From Mycobacterium sp. WUMAC-067 (lineage in GTDB: Bacteria; Actinomycetota; Actinomycetes; Mycobacteriales; Mycobacteriaceae): a stretch of DNA of 64,000 bases. Position numbers and translations under genes: made by a program. The stretch covers positions 62,001 to 126,000 of the forward strand of contig NZ_JAEKMI010000006.1 of NCBI RefSeq assembly GCF_020217485.1, given 5' to 3'. Below, in pieces: positions 15,543 through 24,134 of the stretch. How positions within the stretch are numbered: the first letter of the stretch is position 1; every line of letters begins with the position of its first letter. A model generated the notes under the pieces. It did not search any database. It had not been told where the DNA came from and saw nothing but the letters and a program-made list of their open reading frames with translations.

Positions 15543-17008
15543 ACCGCTACCGGCGCACGCTTTTTCGCGAACTCCAGACCCTCGTCGTCGACCTTGCCGC
15601 GCCGGATCGTGCGCATGTCGACGAAGTAGTTCTGCTTGAGCCGCCACGGCGCCCGCGACCCCGACTTGGGCAGCAGATGCATCGAACGCCGGAAGTAGCC
15701 GGGGGTGAAGTCCATGAACGGCAGCTCGTCGACCGCGTCGCCCGGGTGCTGCGGCTCGACGAAGTCAAAGCCCTTGGCGTCCATGTAGTTCAGCAAGCGG
15801 CAGACGAATTCGGAGACCAGGTCGGCCTTCAGCGTCCAGGACGCGTTCGTGTAGCCGAAGGTGATCGCGAAGTTGGGCACGCCGGAGAACATCAGGCCCT
15901 TGTAGGTCATCAACGAGGTCAGGTCGATGTCCTCGCCGTTGCGGGTCGGCTTCACCCCGCCCAGCAACTGCATGTTCAATCCCGTTGCGGTGACGATGAT
16001 GTCGGCCGCCAACTCCTCACCCGAGGTGAGCTTGATGCCGGTCTTGGTGAACCGGTCGATGGTGTCGGTCACGACATCGGCCTTGCCATGCCGGATGGTC
16101 CGGAAGAAGTCCCCGTCGGGCGCCAGGCACAGCCGCTCGTCCCAGACGTTGTAGCGCGGCCCGAAGTGCTTCTCGACGTCGTAGCCCTGCGGCAGGCGCC
16201 GCTGCGCCATCGTCATCAACGTCTTGCGCATGTAGGCCGGGGCCTTGCGGGACAGCTGGTACTGGAAGGTGCTGAACGCGATGGCTTTCCAGCGGTTGGC
16301 CATGTGCGCGAGGCGCTCGGGCAGCAGCCGGTTGGCCTTCTCGGCGAAGGGATCGACCCCGGGCAGCGACCCGATGTAGGTCGGCGAGCGCTGCAGCATC
16401 GTCACGTGCCCCGCGCCCGAGTTCACCAGGGCGGGAATCAGGGTGATCGCGGTCGCACCGGATCCGATGACGACGATGCGCTTGCCCGCGTAGTCGAGGT
16501 CCTCGGGCCAGTGCTGCGGATGCACGATGGTGCCGCCGAAGTCGTCCGAGCCTTCGAAGGTGGGCGAGAACCCCTCGTCGTAGTTGTAGTAGCCGGTGCA
16601 GGCGAACAGGAACGAACAGGTCATCTCGCTCGTGCCGCCGTCGTTCTCGACGGTCAGCGTCCAGCGGTTGTCGTCGTCGGACCAGTCGGCGGCCACCACC
16701 CGGTGGTTGTAGCGGATGTGCGACTCGATGCGGTTCTCGACCGCGGCCTCCTTGATGTAGGCCTTGATCGACGCGCCGTCGGCGATCGACTTCGCCGAAC
16801 GCCAGGGCTTGAACCGGAAGCCGAGGGTGAACATGTCCGAGTCGGATCGGATGCCCGGGTACTTGAAGAGGTCCCAGGTGCCGCCGAGGTCGGCGCGGCG
16901 CTCCAGGATGGCGTAGCTCTTGGTCGGGCAGCGTTCCTGCAGGTGCCAGGCCGCGCTCACGCCGGAGATGCCGGCGCCCACGATGAGGACGTCAAGGTGC
17001 TCAGTCAT
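15539..17008 (-). CDS. ethA: FAD-containing Baeyer-Villiger monooxygenase EthA
   Basis: A 489-residue flavoprotein that inserts oxygen next to ketones and bioactivates the prodrug ethionamide in M. tuberculosis (Rv3854c, same length). The N-terminal FAD Rossmann motif is [14 protein letters not shown], the Baeyer-Villiger fingerprint is [12 protein letters not shown] (about residues 155-166), and the NADPH Rossmann motif is [15 protein letters not shown] 17008 lies just outside the three-repeat EthR operator. It is divergent from ethR, which should repress it. The native substrate in the cell is uncertain. Confidence 0.94.
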   Translation of the reverse strand: MTEHLDVLIVGAGISGVSAAWHLQERCPTKSYAILERRADLGGTWDLFKYPGIRSDSDMFTLGFRFKPWRSAKSIADGASIKAYIKEAAVENRIESHIRYNHRVVAADWSDDDNRWTLTVENDGGTSEMTCSFLFACTGYYNYDEGFSPTFEGSDDFGGTIVHPQHWPEDLDYAGKRIVVIGSGATAITLIPALVNSGAGHVTMLQRSPTYIGSLPGVDPFAEKANRLLPERLAHMANRWKAIAFSTFQYQLSRKAPAYMRKTLMTMAQRRLPQGYDVEKHFGPRYNVWDERLCLAPDGDFFRTIRHGKADVVTDTIDRFTKTGIKLTSGEELAADIIVTATGLNMQLLGGVKPTRNGEDIDLTSLMTYKGLMFSGVPNFAITFGYTNASWTLKADLVSEFVCRLLNYMDAKGFDFVEPQHPGDAVDELPFMDFTPGYFRRSMHLLPKSGSRAPWRLKQNYFVDMRTIRRGKVDDEGLEFAKKRAPVAV

Positions 17009-17020
17009 ACGGCCACGTTA

Positions 17021-17080
17021 TCAACACCGTGTTGAATCGGTCAACACCGTGTCGAAACTCTCGACGCCGTGTAAAGTAGC
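17021..17080. promoter_or_regulatory. EthR operator: three 20-bp repeats
   Basis: Units starting at 17021, 17041 and 17061 begin TCAACACCGTGT, TCAACACCGTGT and TCGACGCCGTGT at an exact 20-base spacing, filling most of the 76-base gap between ethA and ethR. EthR is known to bind its operator as several cooperating dimers, so phased repeats fit. Confidence 0.8.
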
Positions 17081-17084
17081 GGCC

Positions 17085-17723
17085 GTGACTACCGTCGGTT
17101 CCGCCCGCACCCACCGGGGCAGGCGCTCGGCGCGCCCGTCCGGCGACGACCGTGAACTGGCCATTTTGACCACCGCCGAACGGTTGCTGCAGGAACGCGC
17201 GCTCGCCGACATCTCCGTCGACGACCTCGCCAAGGGGGCCGGGCTGTCCCGGCCGACGTTCTACTTCTATTTCCCGTCCAAGGACGCGGTGCTGTTCACC
17301 CTGTTCGAGCGGGTGATCATGGAGGCAGACTCCGCGCTGGAGTCGCTGGTCGCCAGCCCGCCCGCCGACCTGAAAGCGTTGTGGCGCATCGGGATCAACG
17401 TGTTCGTCGAGACCTTCGGCACACATCGCGCGGTGTCGCTGGCCGCCGATGCCGCGCGCACCAACAAGGACGTCGGCGAACTGTGGTCACGCTTCATGCA
17501 GAAATGGGTCGACCACATCACCACCGTGATCGAAGCCGAGCGCGCCCGCGGCGCGGCGCCGGTGACACTGCCGGCGCGCAACCTGTCCGCGGCACTGAAC
17601 CTGCTCAACGAAAAGGTCATGCTCAGCGCGTTCGCCGACGGGCGACCGTCGGTGCCCAGCGAGCAACTGCTCGACACGCTGGTGCACATCTGGGTCAGCA
17701 GCGTCTACGGCGAGGCCTGCTGA
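17085..17723 (+). CDS. ethR: TetR-family repressor EthR
   Basis: A 212-residue repressor of ethA. The N-terminal helix-turn-helix (LADISVDDLAKGAGLSRPTFYFYFPSKDAV) is almost the same as in M. tuberculosis EthR (Rv3855, 216 residues). The C-terminal ligand domain (residues about 70-212) is less conserved but keeps NVFVETFGTHRAVS and LLDTLVHIWVSSVYGE. GTG 17085 is chosen because it gives the EthR N terminus (TTVGSARTHRGRRSARPSGDD); an upstream in-frame ATG (16920) lies within ethA. Transcription is divergent from ethA across the shared operator. Confidence 0.93.
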   Translation: MTTVGSARTHRGRRSARPSGDDRELAILTTAERLLQERALADISVDDLAKGAGLSRPTFYFYFPSKDAVLFTLFERVIMEADSALESLVASPPADLKALWRIGINVFVETFGTHRAVSLAADAARTNKDVGELWSRFMQKWVDHITTVIEAERARGAAPVTLPARNLSAALNLLNEKVMLSAFADGRPSVPSEQLLDTLVHIWVSSVYGEAC

Positions 17724-17746
17724 AACGGGCTTGTCGGCGCCTCGTG

Positions 17747-17760
17747 CGAACATATGTTCG
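17747..17760. promoter_or_regulatory. LexA (SOS) box on the dinB start
   Basis: CGAACATATGTTCG is a perfect 14-base palindrome containing GAAC-N4-GTTC, the core of the mycobacterial LexA box (consensus TCGAACNNNNGTTCGA). The central ATAT spans the A and T of the ATG at 17754. Confidence 0.75.
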
Positions 17761-18968
17761 TGCGGTGCGATGCGTCCATCCTGCACGCGGACCTGGATTC
17801 CTTCTACGCGTCCGTCGAACAGCGCGACGACCCGACCCTGCGCGGCCGCCCGGTGATCGTCGGCGGCGGGGTGGTGCTGGCCGCGAGCTACGAGGCCAAG
17901 GCCTACGGCGTGCGCACGGCCATGGGCGGGGCGCAGGCGCGGCGGCTGTGCCCGGCCGCCGTGGTGGTGCCGCCGCGGATGAACGCCTACAGCCGCGCCA
18001 GTGACGCCGTCTTCGAGGTGTTCCGTGATTGCACCCCGATCGTGGAGGCGCTGTCGGTGGACGAGGCCTTCCTCGACGTCGGCGGGCTGCGCCGGGCCAG
18101 GGGCACGCCGGTGGCGATCGCCGAGCGGTTGCGCGCCGACGTGCGCGAGCGGGTCGGGCTGCCGATCACCGTCGGGATCGCTCGGACGAAGTTCCTCGCC
18201 AAGGTCGCCAGCCAGGAGGCCAAGCCCGACGGGCTGCTGCTGGTGCCGCCCGATCAGGAGCTGACGTTTCTGCGGCCGCTGCCGGTGCGCCGGCTGTGGG
18301 GCGTGGGCGCGGTGACGGCCGAGAAGCTGCACGCGCACGGCATCGTGACCGTCGCCGACGTCGCCGAGCTCAGCGAGTCGACGCTGGGCTCGATGGTGGG
18401 CGGCGCGATGGGCCGTCAGCTGTATGCGCTGTCCCGCAACATCGACCGTCGGCGAGTCACCACCGGCGTTCGCCGCCGCTCCGTCGGCGCTCAGCGGGCG
18501 CTGGGCCGCTCCGGTAACACTATGTCGCCCAACGAGATCGACGCCGTGGTGGTCAACTTGATCGACCGCATCACCGGCCGCATGCGCGCGGCCGGGCGCA
18601 CCGGGCGCACGGTGGTGCTGCGGCTGCGCTTCGACGACTTCACCCGCGCGACCCGGTCACACACCCTGCCGTGGGCCACGTCGTCCACCGCCCCCATCCT
18701 GGCCGCCGCCCGGCGGCTGGTAGCGGGCGCCGCACCGATGATCGCGCAACGCGGCCTGACGCTGGTGGGCTTCGCGGTGTCGGGCATCGACCGCAGCGGC
18801 GCCCAGCAGCTGATGCTGCCGTTCGGCGACTCGAACCGCCGCACGGCCGGCGACGACATCGACGCGGCCATCGACCGGGTGCGGGATCGGTACGGCAAGT
18901 CCGCCCTGACGCCCGCGGTTTTGGTCGGCCGCGATCCGGGCTTCGAGATGCCGCACCTGCCCGACTGA
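17754..18968 (+). CDS. dinB: Y-family DNA polymerase IV (DinB, DinB3-like)
   Basis: A 404-residue translesion polymerase. The catalytic acidic residues are in ILHADLDSFYASVEQ and ALSVDEAFLDVGG; helix-hairpin-helix (LWGVGAVTAEKLHAHGI) and little-finger domains follow. QQLMLPF near residue 350 may be the beta-clamp contact. M. tuberculosis H37Rv lacks a dinB gene beside ethR, but M. smegmatis has one (dinB3) near its ethA/ethR, so this looks like that third paralogue. ATG 17754 overlaps an SOS box; GTG 17760 is an alternative start that would leave the box entirely upstream. It begins 30 bases after ethR. Confidence 0.9.
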   Translation: MFVRCDASILHADLDSFYASVEQRDDPTLRGRPVIVGGGVVLAASYEAKAYGVRTAMGGAQARRLCPAAVVVPPRMNAYSRASDAVFEVFRDCTPIVEALSVDEAFLDVGGLRRARGTPVAIAERLRADVRERVGLPITVGIARTKFLAKVASQEAKPDGLLLVPPDQELTFLRPLPVRRLWGVGAVTAEKLHAHGIVTVADVAELSESTLGSMVGGAMGRQLYALSRNIDRRRVTTGVRRRSVGAQRALGRSGNTMSPNEIDAVVVNLIDRITGRMRAAGRTGRTVVLRLRFDDFTRATRSHTLPWATSSTAPILAAARRLVAGAAPMIAQRGLTLVGFAVSGIDRSGAQQLMLPFGDSNRRTAGDDIDAAIDRVRDRYGKSALTPAVLVGRDPGFEMPHLPD

Positions 18969-18988
18969 CGGGTTGTCGGTGTTTTCAC

Positions 18989-19005
18989 TAATAATTCAAT
19001 TATTC
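18989..19005. promoter_or_regulatory. AT-rich palindrome downstream of dinB
   Basis: AATAATT-C-AATTATT (18990-19004) is a perfect 7-base-arm palindrome in a short AT-rich patch, unusual for this GC-rich genome. It could be a promoter or operator for the DUF1275 gene. Confidence 0.35.
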
Positions 19006-19127
19006 TTTGCCACATGCCTTTTCGATGATTTGAGGTTGATTTGAATCAGCCTCGCGACGCCGCCTGTGCGGCGGCCCGCTTGTTAGGTTGGCGAAAACCC
19101 GACCTCGAAAGTGAGCAACTGAATCCG

Positions 19128-19883
19128 ATGCCGCCGCACCAATCCCGCGACACCGGCCTGCCCCGCGAGGGTCTCCTGCTCGGTTACAGCGCGTTACTCG
19201 CCCTATCCGCGGGCTTCGTCAACTCCGTGGCGCTGCTGATCTTGGCGGTGCCCGTCGGCAATCTGACCGGGATCACCACCCAGCTGGGCATGAACACGGC
19301 CAACCCCTGGCTGTACGAAGGACACGTGCTCGGCGCGATCTTTCTGGGCTTCCTGATGGGAGCGACCATAGCGGGGGCGATCCTCGCACCCACCGATGCT
19401 CTTGCGGGCCCGCGCCACGCCGCCGTGCTCTTCCTCGAGGCAGGCTTGCTCGTGCTAGCCGCGGTCGGGGTCGAGGAGACCGCCGTCAGGGCACAGATCG
19501 ACGCCCTGGGCATCGAGCAGACCGCGGTGCAGGCGCTGTTCGCCGCCGCGGCGCTCGGCCTGCAAAACGGGATGACATCGAGCTTTCGCGGAATGGCGAT
19601 CCGCACCACGCATTTCACCGGAACCATTACCGACCTCGGGCTGATCCTCGGTCGCAGCCGGGTACACGGAATCAAGAACTGGAAAACGGCGATCCTGGCG
19701 ACCACCCTGGTGTTATTCCTCGGCGGCGGTGTGGCCGGGATCATGTTCGGGGCCCAGTTGGGGGGTTACGCGTTGCTCATCCCGGCCGCGATTTGCGCGA
19801 CCGTCGGCGCCGCCAACCTGCTGCAGGGCGCCGGCCGCAGCGACGCACCGGTTCCCGAGCGCGCCGAACCGGTGCAGGTCTGA
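19128..19883 (+). CDS. DUF1275 (YoaK-like) multi-spanning membrane protein
   Basis: About 251 residues with six hydrophobic segments. Family features are GFVNSVALLIL, GNLTGITTQLG near the start, GLQNGMTSSFRGMAIRTTHFTGTITDLGLILG in the middle, and a long final hydrophobic stretch. DUF1275 proteins are widespread in bacteria and have no settled function; transport has been suggested. ATG 19128 (MPPHQSRD) is a conservative start; an in-frame TTG at 19041 would add 29 residues with no similarity. It is convergent with the PHP gene, whose stop is 8 bases away. Confidence 0.8.
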   Translation: MPPHQSRDTGLPREGLLLGYSALLALSAGFVNSVALLILAVPVGNLTGITTQLGMNTANPWLYEGHVLGAIFLGFLMGATIAGAILAPTDALAGPRHAAVLFLEAGLLVLAAVGVEETAVRAQIDALGIEQTAVQALFAAAALGLQNGMTSSFRGMAIRTTHFTGTITDLGLILGRSRVHGIKNWKTAILATTLVLFLGGGVAGIMFGAQLGGYALLIPAAICATVGAANLLQGAGRSDAPVPERAEPVQV

Positions 19884-19891
19884 GTGGCGTC

Positions 19892-20899
19892 TCAATTCGC
19901 GCCGGTCCACTCCAGCAGCCGCTCGGCCGGCCAGGTGTTCACGATGCGGTCGGCGGGAACCCCCGCATCCAGCGCGCGCTGGGCGCCGTAACCGAGGAAG
20001 TCCAGTTGGCCGGGCGCGTGGGCGTCGGTGTCGATGCTGAACACGCAACCGATCTCCAGCGCCAGGTTGAGCAGGCGGGTCGGCGGGTCGCGCCGCTCGG
20101 GCCGCGAGTTGATCTCCACCGCGGTGCCGGACTCGCGGCAGGCCGTGAACACGGCCTCGGCGTCGAACTTGGACTCCGGCCGGATGCCGCGGTTTCCGGA
20201 CACCAGCCGACCGGTGCAGTGGCCGAGCACGTCGGCGTGCGGGTTTTCGACCGCGCGCACCATGCGCCGGGTCATCGCGGCCGAATCCATCGACAACTTG
20301 GAGTGCACGCTGGCCACCACGACGTCGAGGCGTTCCAGCAGTTCGGGTTCCTGGTCCAGGCTGCCGTCGTCGAGGATGTCGACCTCGATCCCGGTGAGGA
20401 TGCGCATCGGCGCGAACTTCTCCCGCAGCCGGTCGATCACGTCGAGCTGCTTGCGTAACCGCTCCGGCGACAGACCGTTGGCGATGGTCAGCCGCGGCGA
20501 ATGGTCGGTCAGCGCACAGTATTCGTGGCCCAGCGCCGCCGCCGCGGCCATCATCTCGTCGATGGGCGCCGAGCCGTCCGACCAGTTGGAGTGCAGGTGC
20601 AGATCGCCGCGCAGGGCGGCACGAATGTCACCGCCACCGAGATCTTGTGCGGTGGAACGCAATTCGACCAGCAGGTCGGGTTCTCGGCCGGACCACGCCT
20701 GGTCGATGACCTTGGCGGTTTTGGGGCCGATTCCCGGCAGCGACTGCCAGCTGTTGGCCTGACCGTGGCGTTCCCGCGCCGCGTCGTCGAGGCCCTCGAT
20801 GATGTCGGCCGCGTTGCGGTAAGCCATCACGCGTCGGGGGTCGTGACGGCTCCGGTCCTTGTAGTAGGCGATCTGCCGCAGGGCCGCTACCGGATCCAT
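19892..20899 (-). CDS. PHP-domain phosphoesterase with helix-hairpin-helix N terminus (Rv3856c-like)
   Basis: A 335-residue protein, the same length as M. tuberculosis Rv3856c. Residues about 1-90 are a DNA-binding helix-hairpin-helix module (SLPGIGPKTAKVIDQAW), like the N terminus of X-family polymerases. From about residue 95 a PHP domain carries the metal ligands HLHSNWSDG, EVDILDDG, SVHSKL, HCTGR and DTDAHAPGQL. This resembles PolX proteins that have lost the polymerase core, so a 3'-5' exonuclease or DNA-end phosphatase role is plausible. ATG 20899 is chosen on homology; the frame upstream to 21352 is in the next gene. Confidence 0.87.
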   Translation of the reverse strand: MDPVAALRQIAYYKDRSRHDPRRVMAYRNAADIIEGLDDAARERHGQANSWQSLPGIGPKTAKVIDQAWSGREPDLLVELRSTAQDLGGGDIRAALRGDLHLHSNWSDGSAPIDEMMAAAAALGHEYCALTDHSPRLTIANGLSPERLRKQLDVIDRLREKFAPMRILTGIEVDILDDGSLDQEPELLERLDVVVASVHSKLSMDSAAMTRRMVRAVENPHADVLGHCTGRLVSGNRGIRPESKFDAEAVFTACRESGTAVEINSRPERRDPPTRLLNLALEIGCVFSIDTDAHAPGQLDFLGYGAQRALDAGVPADRIVNTWPAERLLEWTGAN

Positions 20900-20922
20900 G
20901 ACTCCAGTGTGCCCCGCGGTGG

Positions 20923-21363
20923 CTACAGCAGTTGGCCGACGACGAACCCGGCGAGCAGCACACCGAACCCGCCGATCTCGCCGACGATGAGTGCGGCCAT
21001 CGCCAGTTCGGTGCGCCGGTCGGCGTTTTCGAACTGGTTGACGGTGTCGCGCCGGGCCCCGTGGGTGATGTAGGCGGCGATGGCCGCCACGAAGAAGAAG
21101 ACGACGACCCCCGCCGCCACCAGGTTCACCCACACCGGCCAGGCGCTCAGTTGCACGAAGACGGCGAGCAGCAGCGTCGCGAACGAATACAGCAGCGCCG
21201 CGCGGTGCGCGATGTCGACGTAGGGATGCGCAAGGTGATTCTCGGAGGTCATCATCCCGCGGTATTTCCAGATGCCGAGCACGAGCGCGAGCAGAAAGAT
21301 CAGGCCCGCCGCCAGCAGGGTGACCTTGGTGTCGATTCCCAAGGAGCAACAAGGACAGTTCAT
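20923..21363 (-). CDS. Four-helix membrane protein (Rv3857c-like)
   Basis: A 146-residue protein with about four hydrophobic segments: VTLLAAGLIFLLALVLGIW, ALLYSFATLLLAVFVQL, VWVNLVAAGVVVFFFVAAIAAY and AALIVGEIGGFGVLLAGFVV. The N-terminal MNCPCC holds three cysteines that might bind metal or form a lipid or disulfide link. It precedes the PHP gene by 23 bases on the same strand and may be cotranscribed. The M. tuberculosis counterpart is shorter. No function is known. Confidence 0.78.
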   Translation of the reverse strand: MNCPCCSLGIDTKVTLLAAGLIFLLALVLGIWKYRGMMTSENHLAHPYVDIAHRAALLYSFATLLLAVFVQLSAWPVWVNLVAAGVVVFFFVAAIAAYITHGARRDTVNQFENADRRTELAMAALIVGEIGGFGVLLAGFVVGQLL

Positions 21364-21414
21364 AGCGTGGCTGAGTTTAGTTGCCCTTCATAAACGACGA
21401 CTAACGTCGTCGGC

Positions 21415-22266
21415 ATGCGTTTCGCGTTCAAGACTTCCCCGCAGAGCACCACCTGGGCACAGATGCTGGCCGTCTGGCAGGCGGCCGACGACATCGACGT
21501 CTACGAGTCCGGGTGGACGTTCGACCACTTCTATCCCATCTTTTCCGACAGCAGCGGGCCCTGCCTGGAGGGTTGGACGACGCTGACGGCGCTGGCGCAG
21601 GCCACCACGCGGTTGCGGCTGGGCACCCTGGTCACCGGCATCCACTACCGCCACCCCGCGGTGCTGGCCAACATGGCGGCCGCCCTCGACATCATTTCGA
21701 ACGGGCGACTCGAGCTGGGTATCGGCGCCGGCTGGAACGAAGAGGAATCCGGCGCCTACGGCATCGAGCTGGGCAGCATCAAGGAACGCTTCGACCGCTT
21801 CGAGGAGGCGTGCGAGGTGCTGACCAGCCTTTTGACCACCGACTGCACCGATTTTCAAGGCAGGTTCTACCAGCTCAAGGGCGCCCGCAACGAGCCCAAG
21901 GGGCCGCAGCGCCCGCACCCCCCGATCTGCATCGGCGGCAGCGGAGAGAAGCGCACCCTGCGGATCACCGCCCGCTACGCCCAGCACTGGAACTTCGTCG
22001 GCGGTCCGCCCGACGTTTTCGCGCACAAGCGTGACGTCCTCGCCGCGCACTGCGCGGACATCGGTCGCGATCCGAAGGAGATCACGCTCTCGGCCCACCT
22101 GCGCCTGGAGCCGGATCTCGACTACGGGAAGGTTGTCGAGGACGCGGCCGGACTCGCCGCCGAAGGGCTCGACCTCGGGATCGTCTATCTGCCCCCGCCG
22201 CACGACCCCGCCGTGCTGGAACCGCTCGCCGAGGCGATCCGCGACTCGGGGTTGCTGGACCGATAA
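21415..22266 (+). CDS. F420-dependent luciferase-like (LLM) oxidoreductase
   Basis: A 283-residue TIM-barrel enzyme of the bacterial-luciferase family that uses deazaflavin F420 in mycobacteria. Typical motifs are DVYESGWTFDHFYP near the start, RLGTLVTGIHYRHPAVLANMAAALD, NGRLELGIGAGWNEEE and HPPICIGGSGEKRTLRI. It begins 51 bases from the divergent membrane protein gene and appears to be a single-gene unit. The substrate is unknown; mycobacteria carry dozens of paralogues. It probably makes or uses F420H2 in the cytoplasm. Confidence 0.85.
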   Translation: MRFAFKTSPQSTTWAQMLAVWQAADDIDVYESGWTFDHFYPIFSDSSGPCLEGWTTLTALAQATTRLRLGTLVTGIHYRHPAVLANMAAALDIISNGRLELGIGAGWNEEESGAYGIELGSIKERFDRFEEACEVLTSLLTTDCTDFQGRFYQLKGARNEPKGPQRPHPPICIGGSGEKRTLRITARYAQHWNFVGGPPDVFAHKRDVLAAHCADIGRDPKEITLSAHLRLEPDLDYGKVVEDAAGLAAEGLDLGIVYLPPPHDPAVLEPLAEAIRDSGLLDR

Positions 22267-22658
22267 CACCGATTGTGGGGCAGTCCGCGGTGCTCAGGCG
22301 AAAAATCCCGGCGACGGCCGTCGAGCAAACCCGCCGAGCGCCCTCGGGCGCGCCGGCTGGGCGCTCACGCGCCGAAGAGCAGCAGATCCTGGGCGGTTAC
22401 CAGCCGCTCGTGCTTGGCTGGGAACTCGCGACTTTTTACCGGGTGACGCAACCATGACCAGGCCATTCGCCCCATCCGCGTCCGGGGTACTGGGTGGATA
22501 TGCACAAGAACCACTCCTGCGATCGGTCCGTCCATCCGGGAAACAGTGTGACCCCCCTGTGAGCGGGCTCACAGAGGATTATTAGACACCCGCCGCCTGG
22601 CAAACTGAAGCAGACGCGCCGAACGAACCCGGCCGTGTTTCTGGTGTGGCTGGTGTTA
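22267..22658. other. 392-bp convergent intergenic region
   Basis: Lies between the ends of the LLM gene and gltD. The one small frame (22275-22457) has no ribosome site. The only structure seen is an 18-base perfect palindrome at 22557-22574, followed by a short AT-rich patch. Confidence 0.6.
22557..22574. promoter_or_regulatory. Perfect 18-bp palindrome
   Basis: CTGTGAGC-GG-GCTCACAG. The 2-base centre makes it more like a protein-binding site than a hairpin, though a slightly opened stem could terminate transcription of the convergent genes. GGATTATTAG follows. Confidence 0.45.
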
Positions 22659-24134
22659 CTACTGAAGCGGTACCGCGGTGGGCTTGATGGGCGCCGGCAG
22701 CGCGGTGGAACCCATCATGAAGCGGTCGGCCGCGGCCGCGGCCGCCCTGCCCTCAGCAATCGCCCAGACGATCAATGACTGGCCGCGACCCATGTCCCCG
22801 GCTACGAAGACGCCCGGAACCGACGTCTCGAAGTCGGCGCCGCGCGCGACGTTGCCGCGCTCGGTGAGCTTGACCCCGAGTTCGGTGAGCAGCCCCTCCT
22901 TCTCGGGCCCCACGAATCCCATCGCCAGCAACACCAGATCGGCCTCGAGTTCGAACTCGGAACCCTCCACCTTGACGAACTTGCCGTCCTCCATGGTGAC
23001 CTCGTGCGCCTTGAGCGCCTTCACGCGACCGTCGTGGCCGACGAACTCCTCGGTGTTGACGGAGAACACCCGCTCGCCGCCCTCTTCGTGCGCCGCGGAG
23101 ACCCGGTACATCAGCGGGTAGGTCGGCCACGGGGTGGACGGGGCGCGCGTCTCGGGTGGGCGCGGCATGATCTCGAACTGGTGCACCTCGGTGGCGCCCT
23201 GCCGGTGCACGGTGCCCAGGCAGTCGGCGCCGGTGTCACCGCCGCCGATGATGATGACCTTCTTGCCTCTGGCGGTCAGCGGCGGTTGCCCGTCGGCATC
23301 GACCTCGCCCTCGCCGAGGTCGCCCGACGCCTGCCGGTTGCCCCAGGGCAGGAACTCCATCGCCTGGTGGATGCCGTCCAATTCCCGTCCGGGAACGGGC
23401 AGATCGCGCCAGGCGGTCGCACCGCCGGCCAGCACCACCGCGTCGAAGTCGGAGCGCAGCTGCTCGGCGGTGATGTCGACCCCGACGTTGACGCCCGCCC
23501 GGAATTCGGTTCCCTCGGCCCGCATTTGGTCCAGCCGGCGGTCGAGGACTCGCTTCTCCATCTTGAATTCCGGGATGCCGTAGCGCAGCAGCCCGCCGAT
23601 ACGGTCGGCCCGCTCGAAGACGGTGACGCTGTGGCCCGCGCGGGTCAGCTGCTGGGCGGCGGCCAGGCCCGCGGGTCCGGAACCGACGACGGCGACCTTC
23701 TTCCCGGTCAGCTTCTCCGGCGGCAACGGCCGCACCCAGCCCTCGTCGAAGGCCTTGTCGATGATCTCCAGCTCGATCTGCTTGATCGTCACCGGATCCT
23801 GGTTGATGCCGAGCACACAGGCCGGCTCACAGGGCGCCGGGCACAACCGACCGGTGAAGTCCGGGAAGTTGTTGGTGGCGTGCAGCCGTTCGATCGCCGC
23901 CTGCCACTGGTCCCTGCGGACCAGGTCATTCCACTCCGGAATCAGGTTGCCCAGCGGGCAACCGTTGTGACAGAACGGAATACCGCAGTCCATGCAACGG
24001 GTCGCCTGCTCGCGCAGGGTCTCGTTGTCGAATTCCTCGTAGACCTCACGCCAGTCGCGCAACCGCAGCGGGACGGGCCGGCGCTTCGGCAATTCCCGGT
24101 GCGTGTATTTCAGGAAGCCGCTCGGATCAGCCAT
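22659..24134 (-). CDS. gltD: Glutamate synthase small (beta) subunit
   Basis: A 491-residue flavoprotein that passes electrons from NADPH to the large subunit. The N-terminal iron-sulfur region has [17 protein letters not shown] and [12 protein letters not shown], the FAD Rossmann motif is [17 protein letters not shown] and the NADPH motif is [15 protein letters not shown]. The C-terminal [19 protein letters not shown] completes the FAD site. ATG 24134 matches M. tuberculosis GltD (Rv3858c) and lies 8 bases inside the end of gltB, so the subunits are translationally coupled. Acts in the cytoplasm in ammonium assimilation. Confidence 0.96.
   Translation of the reverse strand: MADPSGFLKYTHRELPKRRPVPLRLRDWREVYEEFDNETLREQATRCMDCGIPFCHNGCPLGNLIPEWNDLVRRDQWQAAIERLHATNNFPDFTGRLCPAPCEPACVLGINQDPVTIKQIELEIIDKAFDEGWVRPLPPEKLTGKKVAVVGSGPAGLAAAQQLTRAGHSVTVFERADRIGGLLRYGIPEFKMEKRVLDRRLDQMRAEGTEFRAGVNVGVDITAEQLRSDFDAVVLAGGATAWRDLPVPGRELDGIHQAMEFLPWGNRQASGDLGEGEVDADGQPPLTARGKKVIIIGGGDTGADCLGTVHRQGATEVHQFEIMPRPPETRAPSTPWPTYPLMYRVSAAHEEGGERVFSVNTEEFVGHDGRVKALKAHEVTMEDGKFVKVEGSEFELEADLVLLAMGFVGPEKEGLLTELGVKLTERGNVARGADFETSVPGVFVAGDMGRGQSLIVWAIAEGRAAAAAADRFMMGSTALPAPIKPTAVPLQ

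Noticed and set aside
22275..22457. 60-residue frame in the convergent gap before gltD
   Set aside because: No ribosome site, no known similarity and unremarkable composition.
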